64,000 bases of DNA from Actinomycetota bacterium (GTDB lineage Bacteria > Actinomycetota > Actinomycetes > Streptosporangiales > Streptosporangiaceae). The stretch is taken from NCBI GenBank assembly GCA_003168255.1, contig PMSU01000020.1, positions 1-64,000 on the forward strand, given 5' to 3'. Below the pieces are notes generated by a model, which was given only the letters and a program-made list of their open reading frames with translations, searched no databases and was not told the DNA's origin. This document shows positions 46,021 through 56,224 of this stretch, piece after piece. Positions within the stretch are counted from its first letter, which is position 1; every line of letters starts with the position of its first letter. The position numbers and the translations under genes were made by a program.

Positions 46021-47937
46021 ATGCGCACTCGAGGTCATATCAGCACCGCGGTTCTCGCGGTGACGGCGGCATCGGCGCTGTTCGGGAGCGGAGTGGCCAG
46101 CGCGGCAACGATCCGGACGGGAAACGGCGCACGCGAGGTGCTGGCCAGCACAACACCCGAAGCTGGGCAGGATTCCGCACTGAGCGTGCTGCCGCTGACG
46201 AGCCGGGTACGCGTCAGCGTATTTGTCGGCCGCGATCAGGCGGGCCTCGCGGCACTGGCGAAGGCGGTGTCTGATCCGGCGAGCTCGCAGTATGAGCATT
46301 ACCTCAGCCCCGGGCAAGTCCAGGCGGGCTTCGGCGCCACGGCTGCCCAGCAGAGGGCAGTCAGCGGCTGGCTGCACGGATCCGGCCTGGCAGTGACGCA
46401 CCACGACGGATTCGTCATCTCCGCGGCTGGGACTGTGGCGCAGGCGGAGTCGGCGGTGCAGGCGAAGCTTGAGCTGAGCCGCCCCAGGAACGCTGTTGAG
46501 CAGGTCGTGTCCACCCAGGCGATGTCGGTGCCGATGTCAGTCGCCGGCTCGATCAGCACGATCCAGGTGGCTCCGGCGGCTGCTGCGATGGGTCAGCACG
46601 AGCCGATGAAGAAGCTTGTCGGCGTGGCGCCGGGCTCGAAGCCCGCAGTGAAGATCCAGGAGCAATGCTCGAGCTTCTATGGCCAGAAGAAGGCCAGCCA
46701 GGTGCCGGGCGCCTTTGGCAAGACGCTCGCCTGGGCTCCGTGCGGGTACCTGCCGACACAGCTCCGGCGCGCGTACGGCGCGACGAAGTCCGGGCTGACC
46801 GGAGCCGGCGTCAGCGTCGCGATCCTGAGCGAGGACAACGACTCGACCGCGCTCAGCGACGCTAACCGCTGGGCCAAGTCTCGCAACTTCCCGCCATTCG
46901 CGCCCGGCCAGTTCACGGCCAACATCGCCAAGGGCGCCTACAACGGCGTCGGCGATGGCGAGAGCGCCCTTGACGTCGAGTCCGTGCATGGTATGGCTCC
47001 CGCCGCACGGGTCAACTACGTCGTCGGGAACGGCGACATCACCGGCGACTTGCTGCTTGACGCGCTCGACACGGTCGTAACCTACAAGATCGCGGACGTC
47101 GTGAGCAGCTCGTGGTTCGAGGGCTACATGCCCGTGCCGCAGAGCATGATCGACGCCTGGGAAGGCGTGCTGCAACGCGCCGCTGTCGAGGGCATCACCG
47201 TCAACTTCGCCACCGGCGACTACGGAGACAGCACACCGCTGCAATACCCGGGATCAGACCCCTGGATCACCACAGTCGGCGGGACGAGCCTAGCCATCGG
47301 CGCCAAGGGCAACGCCCTGTGGGAGACCGGCTGGGAGACCGACGAAGCTGGGCTCAGCCACGACGGCACGACCTGGAACCCCGCGCCTCCAGGCAACTTC
47401 CTCGAGGGCAGCACGGGCGGCATCTCCAAGACGTTCGCCGAGCCCTACTACCAGGACGGCGTTGTGTCCGGGAACGTCATCGGCGGAAAGGCCATGCGGG
47501 ACGTGCCCGACGTGTCGGACCTCGGCGACTGGAACCTCGGCTACCAGATCGGCCTGACGATTCCCGTCACGAAGCACAGGTTCAAGTACATCAATGCCGT
47601 CAATGGCGGCACCAGCTTGTCATCGCCGATGTTCACTGGGTTCGAGGCGGACCTGATCCAGGGCCGTGGCGGCATCTCGCTGGGGTTTGCCAACCCGGCG
47701 CTGTACGACCTCGCCAACACCGCTGCGTTCCACGACATCACTAACAACCCGCAGGGCCAGGGCGTCACCGAAGCCGACGTGTACGGACCGGCTTACGATC
47801 AGGGACCGACGTTGTCCACCATGGGCCAGTGCGCGAGCACGAAGCATCTGGCCTGCGGCCCGGGCTATGACACCGTCAGCGGAATCGGTTCTCCCGGACC
47901 GGCGTTCTTCAGCTCGTTCGGCTCCCGGCCGAAGTAA
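46021..47937 (+). CDS. S53 family peptidase (sedolisin/kumamolisin-like) with activation domain
   Basis: Signal peptide; pro-domain YEHYLSPGQVQAGFGAT; GDGESALDVESVHGMAPAA; NGGTSLSSPMFTGF. Confidence 0.93.
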   Translation: MRTRGHISTAVLAVTAASALFGSGVASAATIRTGNGAREVLASTTPEAGQDSALSVLPLTSRVRVSVFVGRDQAGLAALAKAVSDPASSQYEHYLSPGQVQAGFGATAAQQRAVSGWLHGSGLAVTHHDGFVISAAGTVAQAESAVQAKLELSRPRNAVEQVVSTQAMSVPMSVAGSISTIQVAPAAAAMGQHEPMKKLVGVAPGSKPAVKIQEQCSSFYGQKKASQVPGAFGKTLAWAPCGYLPTQLRRAYGATKSGLTGAGVSVAILSEDNDSTALSDANRWAKSRNFPPFAPGQFTANIAKGAYNGVGDGESALDVESVHGMAPAARVNYVVGNGDITGDLLLDALDTVVTYKIADVVSSSWFEGYMPVPQSMIDAWEGVLQRAAVEGITVNFATGDYGDSTPLQYPGSDPWITTVGGTSLAIGAKGNALWETGWETDEAGLSHDGTTWNPAPPGNFLEGSTGGISKTFAEPYYQDGVVSGNVIGGKAMRDVPDVSDLGDWNLGYQIGLTIPVTKHRFKYINAVNGGTSLSSPMFTGFEADLIQGRGGISLGFANPALYDLANTAAFHDITNNPQGQGVTEADVYGPAYDQGPTLSTMGQCASTKHLACGPGYDTVSGIGSPGPAFFSSFGSRPK

Positions 47938-47986
47938 TGTCGCCGATCTAGCGAACGGGTCCGCTGGCTGCTCGCGGCCAGGCTCG

Positions 47987-49159
47987 TCAGCGGGCCCCCG
48001 CCGCTGCGCGGAGGTGACGGCGGACGGGACTCCCGTAACGACCCAGGTCGAGATCGGGCGGCGAGTCAGCCGATGCGGGGGGCTGAGGTGGCCGGATACC
48101 GGTGACGGCCCGGCTGAGATCGGCGATGAGCGGCTCAGCGAACTCGGGGCCGCCCGGGCCGTTGACCATGACGGCGATGGACATCCCGGCACCGGGAAAT
48201 ACGCGCAGGAAGGTATGGGCACCGCCGTCGTGAGCAAGCACGAGGACGCCCGACCACCACCGCGAGTTCCAGCCCAGACAGCTTGTCCGTGCCTCGTATT
48301 CGTAGCCCGGAATGGGAATCACCGGGCGCTGGAGCACATCGAGCCCTACGGCTTTCGTTCTACCAGCCGATGGCGGGCTATCGGCCAGTAGCGCGCTTAG
48401 CCGGGTACCCGGCAGGTGCAGGGCGCCAAACCGGGCCAGGTCGCCGGCCGTGGCATAGCTGGTAGATCCGCAAGGGGCGCAGCTGCGCCAGGTGGGGTAC
48501 TGGGCCACTGCGGTGCGAAGGCGTCCGTTCTCGTCAGGCAGGTGGGCACCGGTCACCTGACCGGGTGCGCCACTTCGCCCGCGAGCGGTGGTTTGTGAGA
48601 GTCCGCCTGGGCTGAGGATCGTGGCCTGCACCAGATCCTCCCAGGTCATGTCCGTCACCCGCTCGGCCAGCGCCCCCAGGACGATATAGCCGGCATTGCT
48701 GTAACCGTAGGCGCTACCCGGGGCGAACAGCTGGGTCACCCGGGCGAGTCCGTACACGTAGCGCTGCCTGCAGTCGTCTCCATCACCAAGATCGACGAAC
48801 GCGCCGCCATCGATGCCGCTGGTGTGACACAGCAACTGGGTGATGGTGATGTGGCCACGATCATCCCCGCACGCAGCGAGCTCTGGGAGGTACCGGCAGG
48901 CAGGGGCGTCGAGATCGATCTTCCCGGCCGCGGCAAGCACCGCGAATACGCTCGCGGTGACGACCTTAGCGACCGACCACATGCCGAACAGCGTGCGCGT
49001 GGTCACCGGCGTGCGCGCGTCGATGTCGGCAATTCCGGCGGCGATTTCCTGGAGCATGCCCTTTGCATGCACCGCCACGGCCGCACCTGGTGACTGCGAG
49101 CGGGCAAGCCGCTCTGGCACGGTGGCGAGAATCTGGGTGACCCGATCCGCTTCGGTCAT
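47987..49159 (-). CDS. serine hydrolase (beta-lactamase class C family)
   Basis: GMWSVAKVVTASVFAVLAAAGKIDLDAP; LLCHTSGI; YSNAGYIVLGALAERVT. Confidence 0.9.
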   Translation of the reverse strand: MTEADRVTQILATVPERLARSQSPGAAVAVHAKGMLQEIAAGIADIDARTPVTTRTLFGMWSVAKVVTASVFAVLAAAGKIDLDAPACRYLPELAACGDDRGHITITQLLCHTSGIDGGAFVDLGDGDDCRQRYVYGLARVTQLFAPGSAYGYSNAGYIVLGALAERVTDMTWEDLVQATILSPGGLSQTTARGRSGAPGQVTGAHLPDENGRLRTAVAQYPTWRSCAPCGSTSYATAGDLARFGALHLPGTRLSALLADSPPSAGRTKAVGLDVLQRPVIPIPGYEYEARTSCLGWNSRWWSGVLVLAHDGGAHTFLRVFPGAGMSIAVMVNGPGGPEFAEPLIADLSRAVTGIRPPQPPASADSPPDLDLGRYGSPVRRHLRAAAGAR

Positions 49160-49334
49160 CGAGCGACTCCGCTCTTGGACCAGGCCTGCGCGGATGGCCT
49201 AGTTGGTCTGTGTGCCAGGGTCAGCTCGACCCGTAGCTTGGCTATGTAATCTCTCTTCGGAGACGCGGGAGGAGCAAGCTCGGATTACACCGGCGCCAGA
49301 TTGGCTGCAAATTGGTGGCAGGCCGGCTCATCGG

Positions 49335-50651
49335 CTACGACACCTTGCTCGTCGGGCGGGTGCGCCAGGCCTCGGCCGCCATGATCAGCGCTATGCCCGC
49401 GACGATGCTGCCGAAGATCTCGAAGGTCGTCTCGAGCCCCAGATGGGTGACGACGACGCCGGCGATGACGGCGGGCACGGACAGCGACGTGTAGGCGACG
49501 ACGTAGAAGGCCGACATGACGGACGCCCTGTGCTCAGCCGGGATCACGCTGGCTAGCTGCCGCAAGCCACCGAGGAAGGCCACGCCGAACCCGGCACCGG
49601 CGATGAAGGTGCCAGCCAGGAACCAGGCGCTCGAGTTGGCCGCGGTCGCGATGACGATCAGCACCATTCCCGCGGCGAGCGCGGTCGAGCCGGCACTGGC
49701 GCCCAGCCAGGGTGCCGCCCGCTGGAACACCAGCTGGGCGAGCGCTGCCGACAACGTGAGCGTGATGCCGGCGCTGGCCGCGATGGTCACGTTGGTCGTG
49801 TTGAACAGGTGTGCCGACAGCTGGGCGCCGATGGAGAAGAACAGGCCGGCGATCGACCAGGAGCCGATGACGGCGAGACTGGCGAGCAGGAAGGGATGGC
49901 GGATCCCGGCGGGCACGCTCGGGCGCTGCGGCGTCAGCCGGAAGGCCGAGCGCTGGAGCACCGGCTCGGGCATCCAGTACGCGCCGACCAGGGCAACGGC
50001 GAACAGGACCAGCAACATCACGTACGGAAGAGTCCGGGGAGCCGTCCCGGCCTGGACCAGGATCGAGGAGGCTAGCGCGCCCAATCCCAGGCCGACGCAG
50101 CTGGCCACGGCGTTGGCCAGGCCGGCGCTCACCGGGTCACGACGCCTGTGCAGGTCCAGCAGGGCGGCGCTGGCGGCGCTCAGCGCGGCGCCGGTCGCCA
50201 GGCCCTGGACGCCACGGGCGACGAACAGCCATGCGGTCGAACGGGCGGCGATGAACAGCACGGACGAGACCATCAGCGTCCCCAGGGCCGCGAGAAGGAC
50301 CGGCCGGCGGCCAATCTGGTCGGAGACCCGCCCGGCGAGCAGCAGGGCGGCCAGCACGCCGAAGGCGTAGGTCGCGTAGATCAAGGTCAGGGTGAGGGAC
50401 GAGAAATGCCACGCCACGGCGTAGAAGTGGTACAGCGGCGAAGGCACCACCGAAGCGAACAGGCAAAGGCCGATCACGATGGCGGCGTGCCAGTAAGCGA
50501 CCCGTTGCGGCAAGGTCCGGCGGCGCGGCCCGGCGTCTGCCCGCGCCTGCCGAGCCATGGTGTCGCTGCGGCTGATCCTCGCCGACTCGCCCAGGTCGGC
50601 ATGCCGCGGCGAGCCCGCTCGGCCCGGACTCAGCAGAGCCTGGTCTCCCAT
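49335..50651 (-). CDS. MFS transporter
   Basis: 12-TM profile; GRVSDQIGRRPVLLAALGTLM. Confidence 0.9.
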   Translation of the reverse strand: MGDQALLSPGRAGSPRHADLGESARISRSDTMARQARADAGPRRRTLPQRVAYWHAAIVIGLCLFASVVPSPLYHFYAVAWHFSSLTLTLIYATYAFGVLAALLLAGRVSDQIGRRPVLLAALGTLMVSSVLFIAARSTAWLFVARGVQGLATGAALSAASAALLDLHRRRDPVSAGLANAVASCVGLGLGALASSILVQAGTAPRTLPYVMLLVLFAVALVGAYWMPEPVLQRSAFRLTPQRPSVPAGIRHPFLLASLAVIGSWSIAGLFFSIGAQLSAHLFNTTNVTIAASAGITLTLSAALAQLVFQRAAPWLGASAGSTALAAGMVLIVIATAANSSAWFLAGTFIAGAGFGVAFLGGLRQLASVIPAEHRASVMSAFYVVAYTSLSVPAVIAGVVVTHLGLETTFEIFGSIVAGIALIMAAEAWRTRPTSKVS

Positions 50652-50665
50652 GACCTCTCCTCACG

Positions 50666-50714
50666 GTTCGGTGAATGAACTTATGGCTTGATATTAGAGG
50701 TTCATTCACCGAAC
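50666..50714. promoter_or_regulatory. divergent operator: 15-bp perfect inverted repeat
   Basis: GTTCGGTGAATGAAC (50666-50680) and GTTCATTCACCGAAC (50700-50714), 19-bp spacer, between MFS and HxlR genes. Confidence 0.75.
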
Positions 50715-50735
50715 TGCAACCGATATACTGGCGGC

Positions 50736-51266
50736 ATGGCGCTGCCACGCGAATACACCAGTGAAGACTGCCCGGTTGCCCGGGCCTTGGAGATCGTCGG
50801 CGAACGCTGGACTCTGCTGATCGTGCGAGACGCGCTCTACGGCGTCAGCCGGTTCAGCGACTTCCGCGACCACCTGGGGATCCCGCGCGCGGTGCTGACC
50901 GATCGGCTGAACCTCCTGGTCGAGAACGGCATCCTGGCGCGAGTCACGGCCGCGAGCGGACGTGACGAATACTCACTCACCGCCAAGGGCGAGGGCCTGT
51001 GGCCTGCGGTCTGGTCGCTTATCACCTGGGGGAACGAGCACTACGTGTCCGAAGACGGGTGCCGCCCCTTCACCCATGTCGGCTGCGGGGGCACCTTGGC
51101 CGCCGATGGCCGGTGCGAATCATGCGGAACCAGGCCGCAGCCGGGTGAGCTCACCCTCCACCCCCGGGCAAAGACGTCGCCCGCCAGGAAGACCGACCCG
51201 GTCAGCCAGGCGCTGTCTGTCCCGCACCGGCTGCTCACGCCCATCGCGAGAACGCCGGCCCAGTAA
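50736..51266 (+). CDS. HxlR-family winged-helix regulator
   Basis: DCPVARALEIVGERWTLLIVRDALYGVSRFSDFRDHLGIPRAVLTDRLNLLVENGIL. Confidence 0.94.
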   Translation: MALPREYTSEDCPVARALEIVGERWTLLIVRDALYGVSRFSDFRDHLGIPRAVLTDRLNLLVENGILARVTAASGRDEYSLTAKGEGLWPAVWSLITWGNEHYVSEDGCRPFTHVGCGGTLAADGRCESCGTRPQPGELTLHPRAKTSPARKTDPVSQALSVPHRLLTPIARTPAQ

Positions 51267-51409
51267 GTGCGAGCCTGCCGCCGGTGCTGCCGACCAAGAT
51301 CGTGGCCGTGCACCTCAATCACCGCAGCCGGGCCACCGAGTCCCAGGTCACCCTGCCCGCCGCTCGGCGGGGACTGGGAATATCGCGGGATCCGGCAGCC
51401 GAGGCGGCC

Positions 51410-52801
51410 ATGAGCCGGGAGCCAGGCATCGATCTGCAGGACTGGCTGAGCCGCGCGGTGACCGCGGTCGGGCGCTGGGAGGACACCTTCGCGCCCTTTG
51501 ACCGGCATCGATCACTGCATGTCAGCGAGGAGCGGTTTGGCGCCGCGTTCGAGGAGTTCACGCAGCGGCTGCGGGCAAACTACCCGTTCTTCCACCCGTC
51601 CTACGCGGGGCAGATGCTGAAGCCGCCGCACCCGGCCGCGGTGGCCGGCTATCTCGCCGCGATGCTCATCAACCCCAATAACCACGCGCTGGACGGCTCA
51701 CCTGCCACTTCCCAGATGGAGAAGGAGGTGGTGGCCGCGCTCGCCGCGATGTTCGGCTTCGACGAGCATCTGGGGCACCTGACCAGCAGCGGCACGATCG
51801 CCAACCTGGAAGCGCTCTACGTCGCCCGCGAGCTGCATCCCGGTCGCAGCATCGCCTACAGCGCCGAGGCGCATTACACCCACGGCCGTATGTGCGGCGT
51901 GCTGGGCGTGCCGGGGACCGCCGTCGAGGTGGATGGTTCTGGCCGGCTGGACGTCGGCGCGCTGGCGGCCCTGCTGGCCGGCGGCCAGATCGGCACCGTG
52001 GTGGCGACGACCGGCACGACCGGGCTCGGCGCCATCGATCCCGTACACGAGATACTCGCCGTCGCCCGCAGATACGGGGTCCGGGTACACGTGGACGCCG
52101 CCTACGGCGGGTTCTTCACCCTGCTGGCCGGTCGGGCGGATCGGGCCGGGCTCGCCCCCGCACCATGGCAGGCCATCGCGCAATGTGACTCCGTCGTCGT
52201 AGATCCGCACAAGCATGGGCTGCAGCCCTACGGCTGCGGCGCCGTGCTGTTTCGCGACCCGTCGGTCGGCCGCCTGTACAAGCACGACTCGCCGTACACC
52301 TACTTCACCTCCGATGAGCTGCACCTCGGCGAGATCAGCCTGGAGTGCTCAAGGGCCGGCGCCGCGGCGGCCGCCCTGTGGCTCACCTTCCAGCTGCTGC
52401 CGCCGCGCCGCGGTGAGCCGGACGGACTTGGCGAGGTTCTGGCGGCTGGCCGCCGGGCAGCGCTGGACTGGTCGGAGCTGCTGGGCGCGTCGGACCGGCT
52501 TGAGCTGTACCAGCGCCCCGAGCTCGACATAGTCTGCTACTTCCCCGCCGCTGAGCCGCGCTCCCTGGCGGAGATCGACCGGGTGTCGGCCCGGATGCTG
52601 GCCGACGGCATGAACGACAAGGAGAACCCGGTGTTCCTCAGCACGCTGAGTGTGCCGGCGGATGCGTTCGGGCAGCGTCACCCGGATGTGGCGGCGGACC
52701 GGGACCGGGCGCGGATCCTGCGCAGCGTGCTGATGAAGCCAGAATCGGAAAGCTACGTCGCGGCGCTGCATTCCCGGGTGGAGGAACTCGCCGTCCGGTG
52801 A
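51410..52801 (+). CDS. PLP-dependent group II decarboxylase
   Basis: FFHPSYAGQMLKPPHPAAVAGYLAAMLINPNNHALDGSPATSQMEKEVV; VHVDAAYGGFF; SVVVDPHKHGLQPYGCGAVLF. Confidence 0.92.
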   Translation: MSREPGIDLQDWLSRAVTAVGRWEDTFAPFDRHRSLHVSEERFGAAFEEFTQRLRANYPFFHPSYAGQMLKPPHPAAVAGYLAAMLINPNNHALDGSPATSQMEKEVVAALAAMFGFDEHLGHLTSSGTIANLEALYVARELHPGRSIAYSAEAHYTHGRMCGVLGVPGTAVEVDGSGRLDVGALAALLAGGQIGTVVATTGTTGLGAIDPVHEILAVARRYGVRVHVDAAYGGFFTLLAGRADRAGLAPAPWQAIAQCDSVVVDPHKHGLQPYGCGAVLFRDPSVGRLYKHDSPYTYFTSDELHLGEISLECSRAGAAAAALWLTFQLLPPRRGEPDGLGEVLAAGRRAALDWSELLGASDRLELYQRPELDIVCYFPAAEPRSLAEIDRVSARMLADGMNDKENPVFLSTLSVPADAFGQRHPDVAADRDRARILRSVLMKPESESYVAALHSRVEELAVR

Positions 52802-52810
52802 GCCGCCTGG

Positions 52811-53695
52811 TCAGGGAGTGAGCGTTATCGCCTGAGGGTAATAGCCAACTTTGATCGGTTTCCCCGGCGCGTTGGTGGCGGTGGTGATCGGCGTTACCGT
52901 GTTCGAGCCGGCATTGGTGACGTATGCGGTTTCCCCATCTGGCGTGATCGCGATCGCCAAGGGGGAATTCCCGACTTTGATGGATTTTCCGGCTGTGTTG
53001 CTCGCGGTCGTGATCGGCGTCACCGTGTCGGAAGCATCGGTAACGTAGACCGTCTCCCCGTTCGGCGTGATTGCCATTGCTACCTGGAGGGGGGATAGCA
53101 GCTTGACCGTGATTGACTTGCCGGGGGCATTGGTGGCGGTGGTGATCGGCGTTACCGTGCCCGAGTCACCATTGGCGACGTAAGCGGTCTTCCCGTTCGG
53201 CGTGATCGCGATAGCGAGAGGGCCTCCCCCCACCTTGATCGCCGTTCCGGGCGTGTTGGTCGCCGTCGCGATCGGTGTCACCGTGCTCGAGCTAGAGTTG
53301 ACGACGTAGGCGGTCTTCCCGTTCGGCGTGATCGCGATCGTGAGAGGGGCCTTCCCCACCTTGATCGCCGTTCCGGGCGTGTTGGTCGCCGTCGCGATCG
53401 GTGTCACCGTGCCCGAGCCGTAGTTGGCGACGTATGCGGTCATCCCATCTGGCGTGATCGCGATCGCCGCGGGGGATGTCCCGACTTTGATCGGCTTTCC
53501 GGCGGTACTGGTGGCTTCCGTGATCGGCGTCACCGTGCCCGAGCTCCCGTTAGCGACGTAGGCGGTCGGCGCGCTCACCGTCGCGGCCACGGCGGGCCGC
53601 GTCTGCGCAGCCGCCCCAGCGCACGTCACCACCAGCGCGACCAGCGCCGCCGCAACAGCCATCCACGCCCGTGCCACCGTGCCAAGCCCGATCAT
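52811..53695 (-). CDS. secreted YVTN beta-propeller repeat protein
   Basis: Six units of about 42 aa, TAYVANxxSGTVTPIxTATNxPGxxIKVGxxPLAIAITPNGx. Confidence 0.9.
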   Translation of the reverse strand: MIGLGTVARAWMAVAAALVALVVTCAGAAAQTRPAVAATVSAPTAYVANGSSGTVTPITEATSTAGKPIKVGTSPAAIAITPDGMTAYVANYGSGTVTPIATATNTPGTAIKVGKAPLTIAITPNGKTAYVVNSSSSTVTPIATATNTPGTAIKVGGGPLAIAITPNGKTAYVANGDSGTVTPITTATNAPGKSITVKLLSPLQVAMAITPNGETVYVTDASDTVTPITTASNTAGKSIKVGNSPLAIAITPDGETAYVTNAGSNTVTPITTATNAPGKPIKVGYYPQAITLTP

Positions 53696-53861
53696 CGCAG
53701 CCCCGCCCTTCGTCGCCTCCGCTGCCCAGGCAATCCTGGGGCACGTGCCCGTCAGTTACAAGGCTGCCGGTATCCACCATGACCGCGATCGCTTGCGGGA
53801 GGAGCGCCCGATGCTCCGGGTAGGTGATCGCGGCGGTCACGGACGCCGATTCGTCTCGTGA

Positions 53862-54518
53862 TCACATGCCGAGCCAGCCGCGTTCCTCGGCGATCCGCAG
53901 CGCCTCGGCGCGGTTGCGGGCGCCGGTCTTCTGGATGCAGGCCGACAGGTAATTGCGCACCGTTCCCTCGGACAGAAACAGCCTGGCCGCGATCTCGCTG
54001 ATCATCGAGCCGTCGGCGGACGCCGCGAGCACATCGCACTCCCGAGGCGTCAACGGGCTATCCCCCTGGGCCAGCGCCGCTGCGGCCAGGTCCGGATCGA
54101 TGACCCGCCCGCCGGCCAGCACCGTGCGCACCGTCTCGGCCAGTTTGTCGGCCGGCGAGTCCTTAACCAGGAAAGCCGACACGCCCGACTCCATCGCGCG
54201 GCGCATGAAGCCTGGCCGCCCGAACGTGGTCAGGATCACGATCTTGAGGCCGGGCTTCGCGCGGTGTAGCGCGGACGCGGCGGTCAGCCCGTCCATGCCG
54301 GGCATCTCTATGTCGAGCAGCGCGACATCGACATCGTGCTCGGCCGCGGCGGCCACGACCTCGTCGCCCCTGCCGACCTGCGCGACGACCTCGATGTCGT
54401 CCTCGAACGACAGCAGGGCAGCCAGCGCCTCGCGGATCATGGCCTGATCCTCGGCGATCAGGACGCGGATGGGGCTGCCGGGCTGGCGCGGATCTCCGGG
54501 TGCGCGGCGATCGGTCAC
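53862..54518 (-). CDS. NarL/LuxR-family response regulator
   Basis: RVLIAEDQAMIREALAALLSFEDDIEVVAQ; LTPRECDVLAASADGSMISEIAARLFLSEGTVRNYLSACIQKTGARNRAEA. Confidence 0.94.
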   Translation of the reverse strand: MTDRRAPGDPRQPGSPIRVLIAEDQAMIREALAALLSFEDDIEVVAQVGRGDEVVAAAAEHDVDVALLDIEMPGMDGLTAASALHRAKPGLKIVILTTFGRPGFMRRAMESGVSAFLVKDSPADKLAETVRTVLAGGRVIDPDLAAAALAQGDSPLTPRECDVLAASADGSMISEIAARLFLSEGTVRNYLSACIQKTGARNRAEALRIAEERGWLGM

Positions 54519-54542
54519 AGCGGCACGGTAACGCGGATCACG

Positions 54543-56033
54543 TCACTCCGGCCGCACCGGCACGCTTGACGGCGGCGTGATCGGGCTGCGTCCGGCACCG
54601 TTCGGCTCGCCGCGTGCCGCAGCCTCGCCCCCCTCGGCAGCGTTCGACTCGCCGCGTGCCCCAGCCCCGCCCCCCTCGGCAACGTTCGACTCGCCGCGTG
54701 CCGCAGCCCCGCCCCCCTCGGCAGCGTTCGACTCGCCGCGTGCCCCAGCCCCGCCGCCCTCGGCACCATCCCCGTCTGCGGACCGCACCGGCGCCTCCGG
54801 CACGGTGGCGACGAGCCGGAGGCCGCGGCCACCGCTGGCCTTACCGTGCCCGAATGACAGCCGACCGCCGAGGGCGGTCAGCCGCTCGGACATACCGCGC
54901 AAGCCGCTGCCCGCCGGCTTCAAGGTGCCCGGCTCCAGCTCACCGCTGTCTTCGCCGGCCTGCCCGTTGCCGCCCGGCTGACCGGCCAGGCTCTGTAGCC
55001 CGCGGCCATCGTCGCTCACCTCGAGCGACAGTTCGCCGTCCCGCTGGGTCAGGCGTACCCGGCAGTTCTTCGCGCCCGAATGGCGGATCACGTTGGTGGT
55101 CGCCTCGCGCAGGCACCAGGCCAGCACCGCCTCGGCCTCGGCATCGAACGAGCCGGATCGCAGCGTCAGGCCAGGAGCATCGTCCAGATGGATATCAGCG
55201 GCATCCAGGGCAGTCCGGGCCGTGATGGTCTCGACGGCGAGCGTCGGACGCCGGTACCCGCTGACGGCCTCCCTGATGTCATGCAGCGTCTGCCTGCTGA
55301 CCTGGCTGATGTCACCGGCCTCGCGGAGCGCCGCGTCGCGCTCTTTTGACTGCGGCAGCCTGGATAGCAGCTTGCGAACCAGCTCCGACTTGAGTGTGAT
55401 CATGGATAGTGACTGGCCGGTCAGGTCGTGCATGTCGCGGGCAAGCCGCAGCCGCTCCTCGCTCGCGGCCAGTCCAGCCACCGTCTCGCGTGCCTGGCTG
55501 AGCTCGCGCACCAGCGTTGCCTGCATCCGGAAACCGGCCATGGCCCAGCCGATCAGCACGACCGGCAGCAGGTCACTGAGGAAGGAGACCATGCCGCCAT
55601 GCGTCAGCCATGCCAGCAGCGCGAAGCAGCATCCGAGTCCGAAGACCGCCCGCGTCGCGGGCTTCCAGCCGGGAAACACGAAGCCGGTAGCCGCGGACAC
55701 ATAGATCCATAGCGAGAGCCAACTCTTGCCATACACAACGCAGGCAAGCACCGCGAGGCCGAAGACGACCGCGAGGCCGACCTTCGTGATCGGCCTGCCC
55801 CCGTCCCGGGTGCCGATGACGCAGACGTAGATGACGCAGAACGCCGCGGCGATGACCAGCCCGCCGACCGTCCACAACTGCGTGTGGTGTTGGCCGAACA
55901 GATCGGAGACCGGCTCGATGAGATAGACGAGCCAGACCCCGGTGAACAGGAACCTGAGCTTGCTGCCCGATCCGGGTCCCCGCCTTGGCGCGTAAGGGCC
56001 GCGGGCGGATGTGCCGCCGCCAGAGTCCGTCAT
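54543..56033 (-). CDS. DesK/NarX-type sensor histidine kinase with repetitive C-terminal tail
   Basis: RLRLARDMHDLTGQSLSMITLKSELVRKLL; GSGLRGMSERLTALGGRLSFG; adjacent to cognate RR. Confidence 0.93.
   Translation of the reverse strand: MTDSGGGTSARGPYAPRRGPGSGSKLRFLFTGVWLVYLIEPVSDLFGQHHTQLWTVGGLVIAAAFCVIYVCVIGTRDGGRPITKVGLAVVFGLAVLACVVYGKSWLSLWIYVSAATGFVFPGWKPATRAVFGLGCCFALLAWLTHGGMVSFLSDLLPVVLIGWAMAGFRMQATLVRELSQARETVAGLAASEERLRLARDMHDLTGQSLSMITLKSELVRKLLSRLPQSKERDAALREAGDISQVSRQTLHDIREAVSGYRRPTLAVETITARTALDAADIHLDDAPGLTLRSGSFDAEAEAVLAWCLREATTNVIRHSGAKNCRVRLTQRDGELSLEVSDDGRGLQSLAGQPGGNGQAGEDSGELEPGTLKPAGSGLRGMSERLTALGGRLSFGHGKASGGRGLRLVATVPEAPVRSADGDGAEGGGAGARGESNAAEGGGAAARGESNVAEGGGAGARGESNAAEGGEAAARGEPNGAGRSPITPPSSVPVRPE
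54600..54767. repeat. 42-bp in-frame tandem repeat, about 4 units
   Basis: gttcgactcgccgcgtgccccagccccgcccccctcggcagc units; encodes (AEGGGAGARGESNA)n at the HK C-terminus. Confidence 0.85.
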
Positions 56034-56224
56034 CACGCCGTCGCCTCGATTCCCTGCGTGGTCGTGTACATGCTGCCATCCCCGCGGTGACCGGCGGCAG
56101 TGTCGTACCTCCATCACCGGTTATGACATGTGTCATGTGCTGCCGCGCCGCGTGCCGTGGAAGAGGGCTGAGTGGCAACAGCGCAGGATCGGCGCCTGCC
56201 CGTTCGGATAAATGATCTTGAAGG

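Noticed and set aside
52850-53570. Regular repeats considered as a CRISPR array or satellite
   Set aside because: Periodicity of about 126 bp is in frame with a YVTN beta-propeller protein; no spacer-like unique segments.
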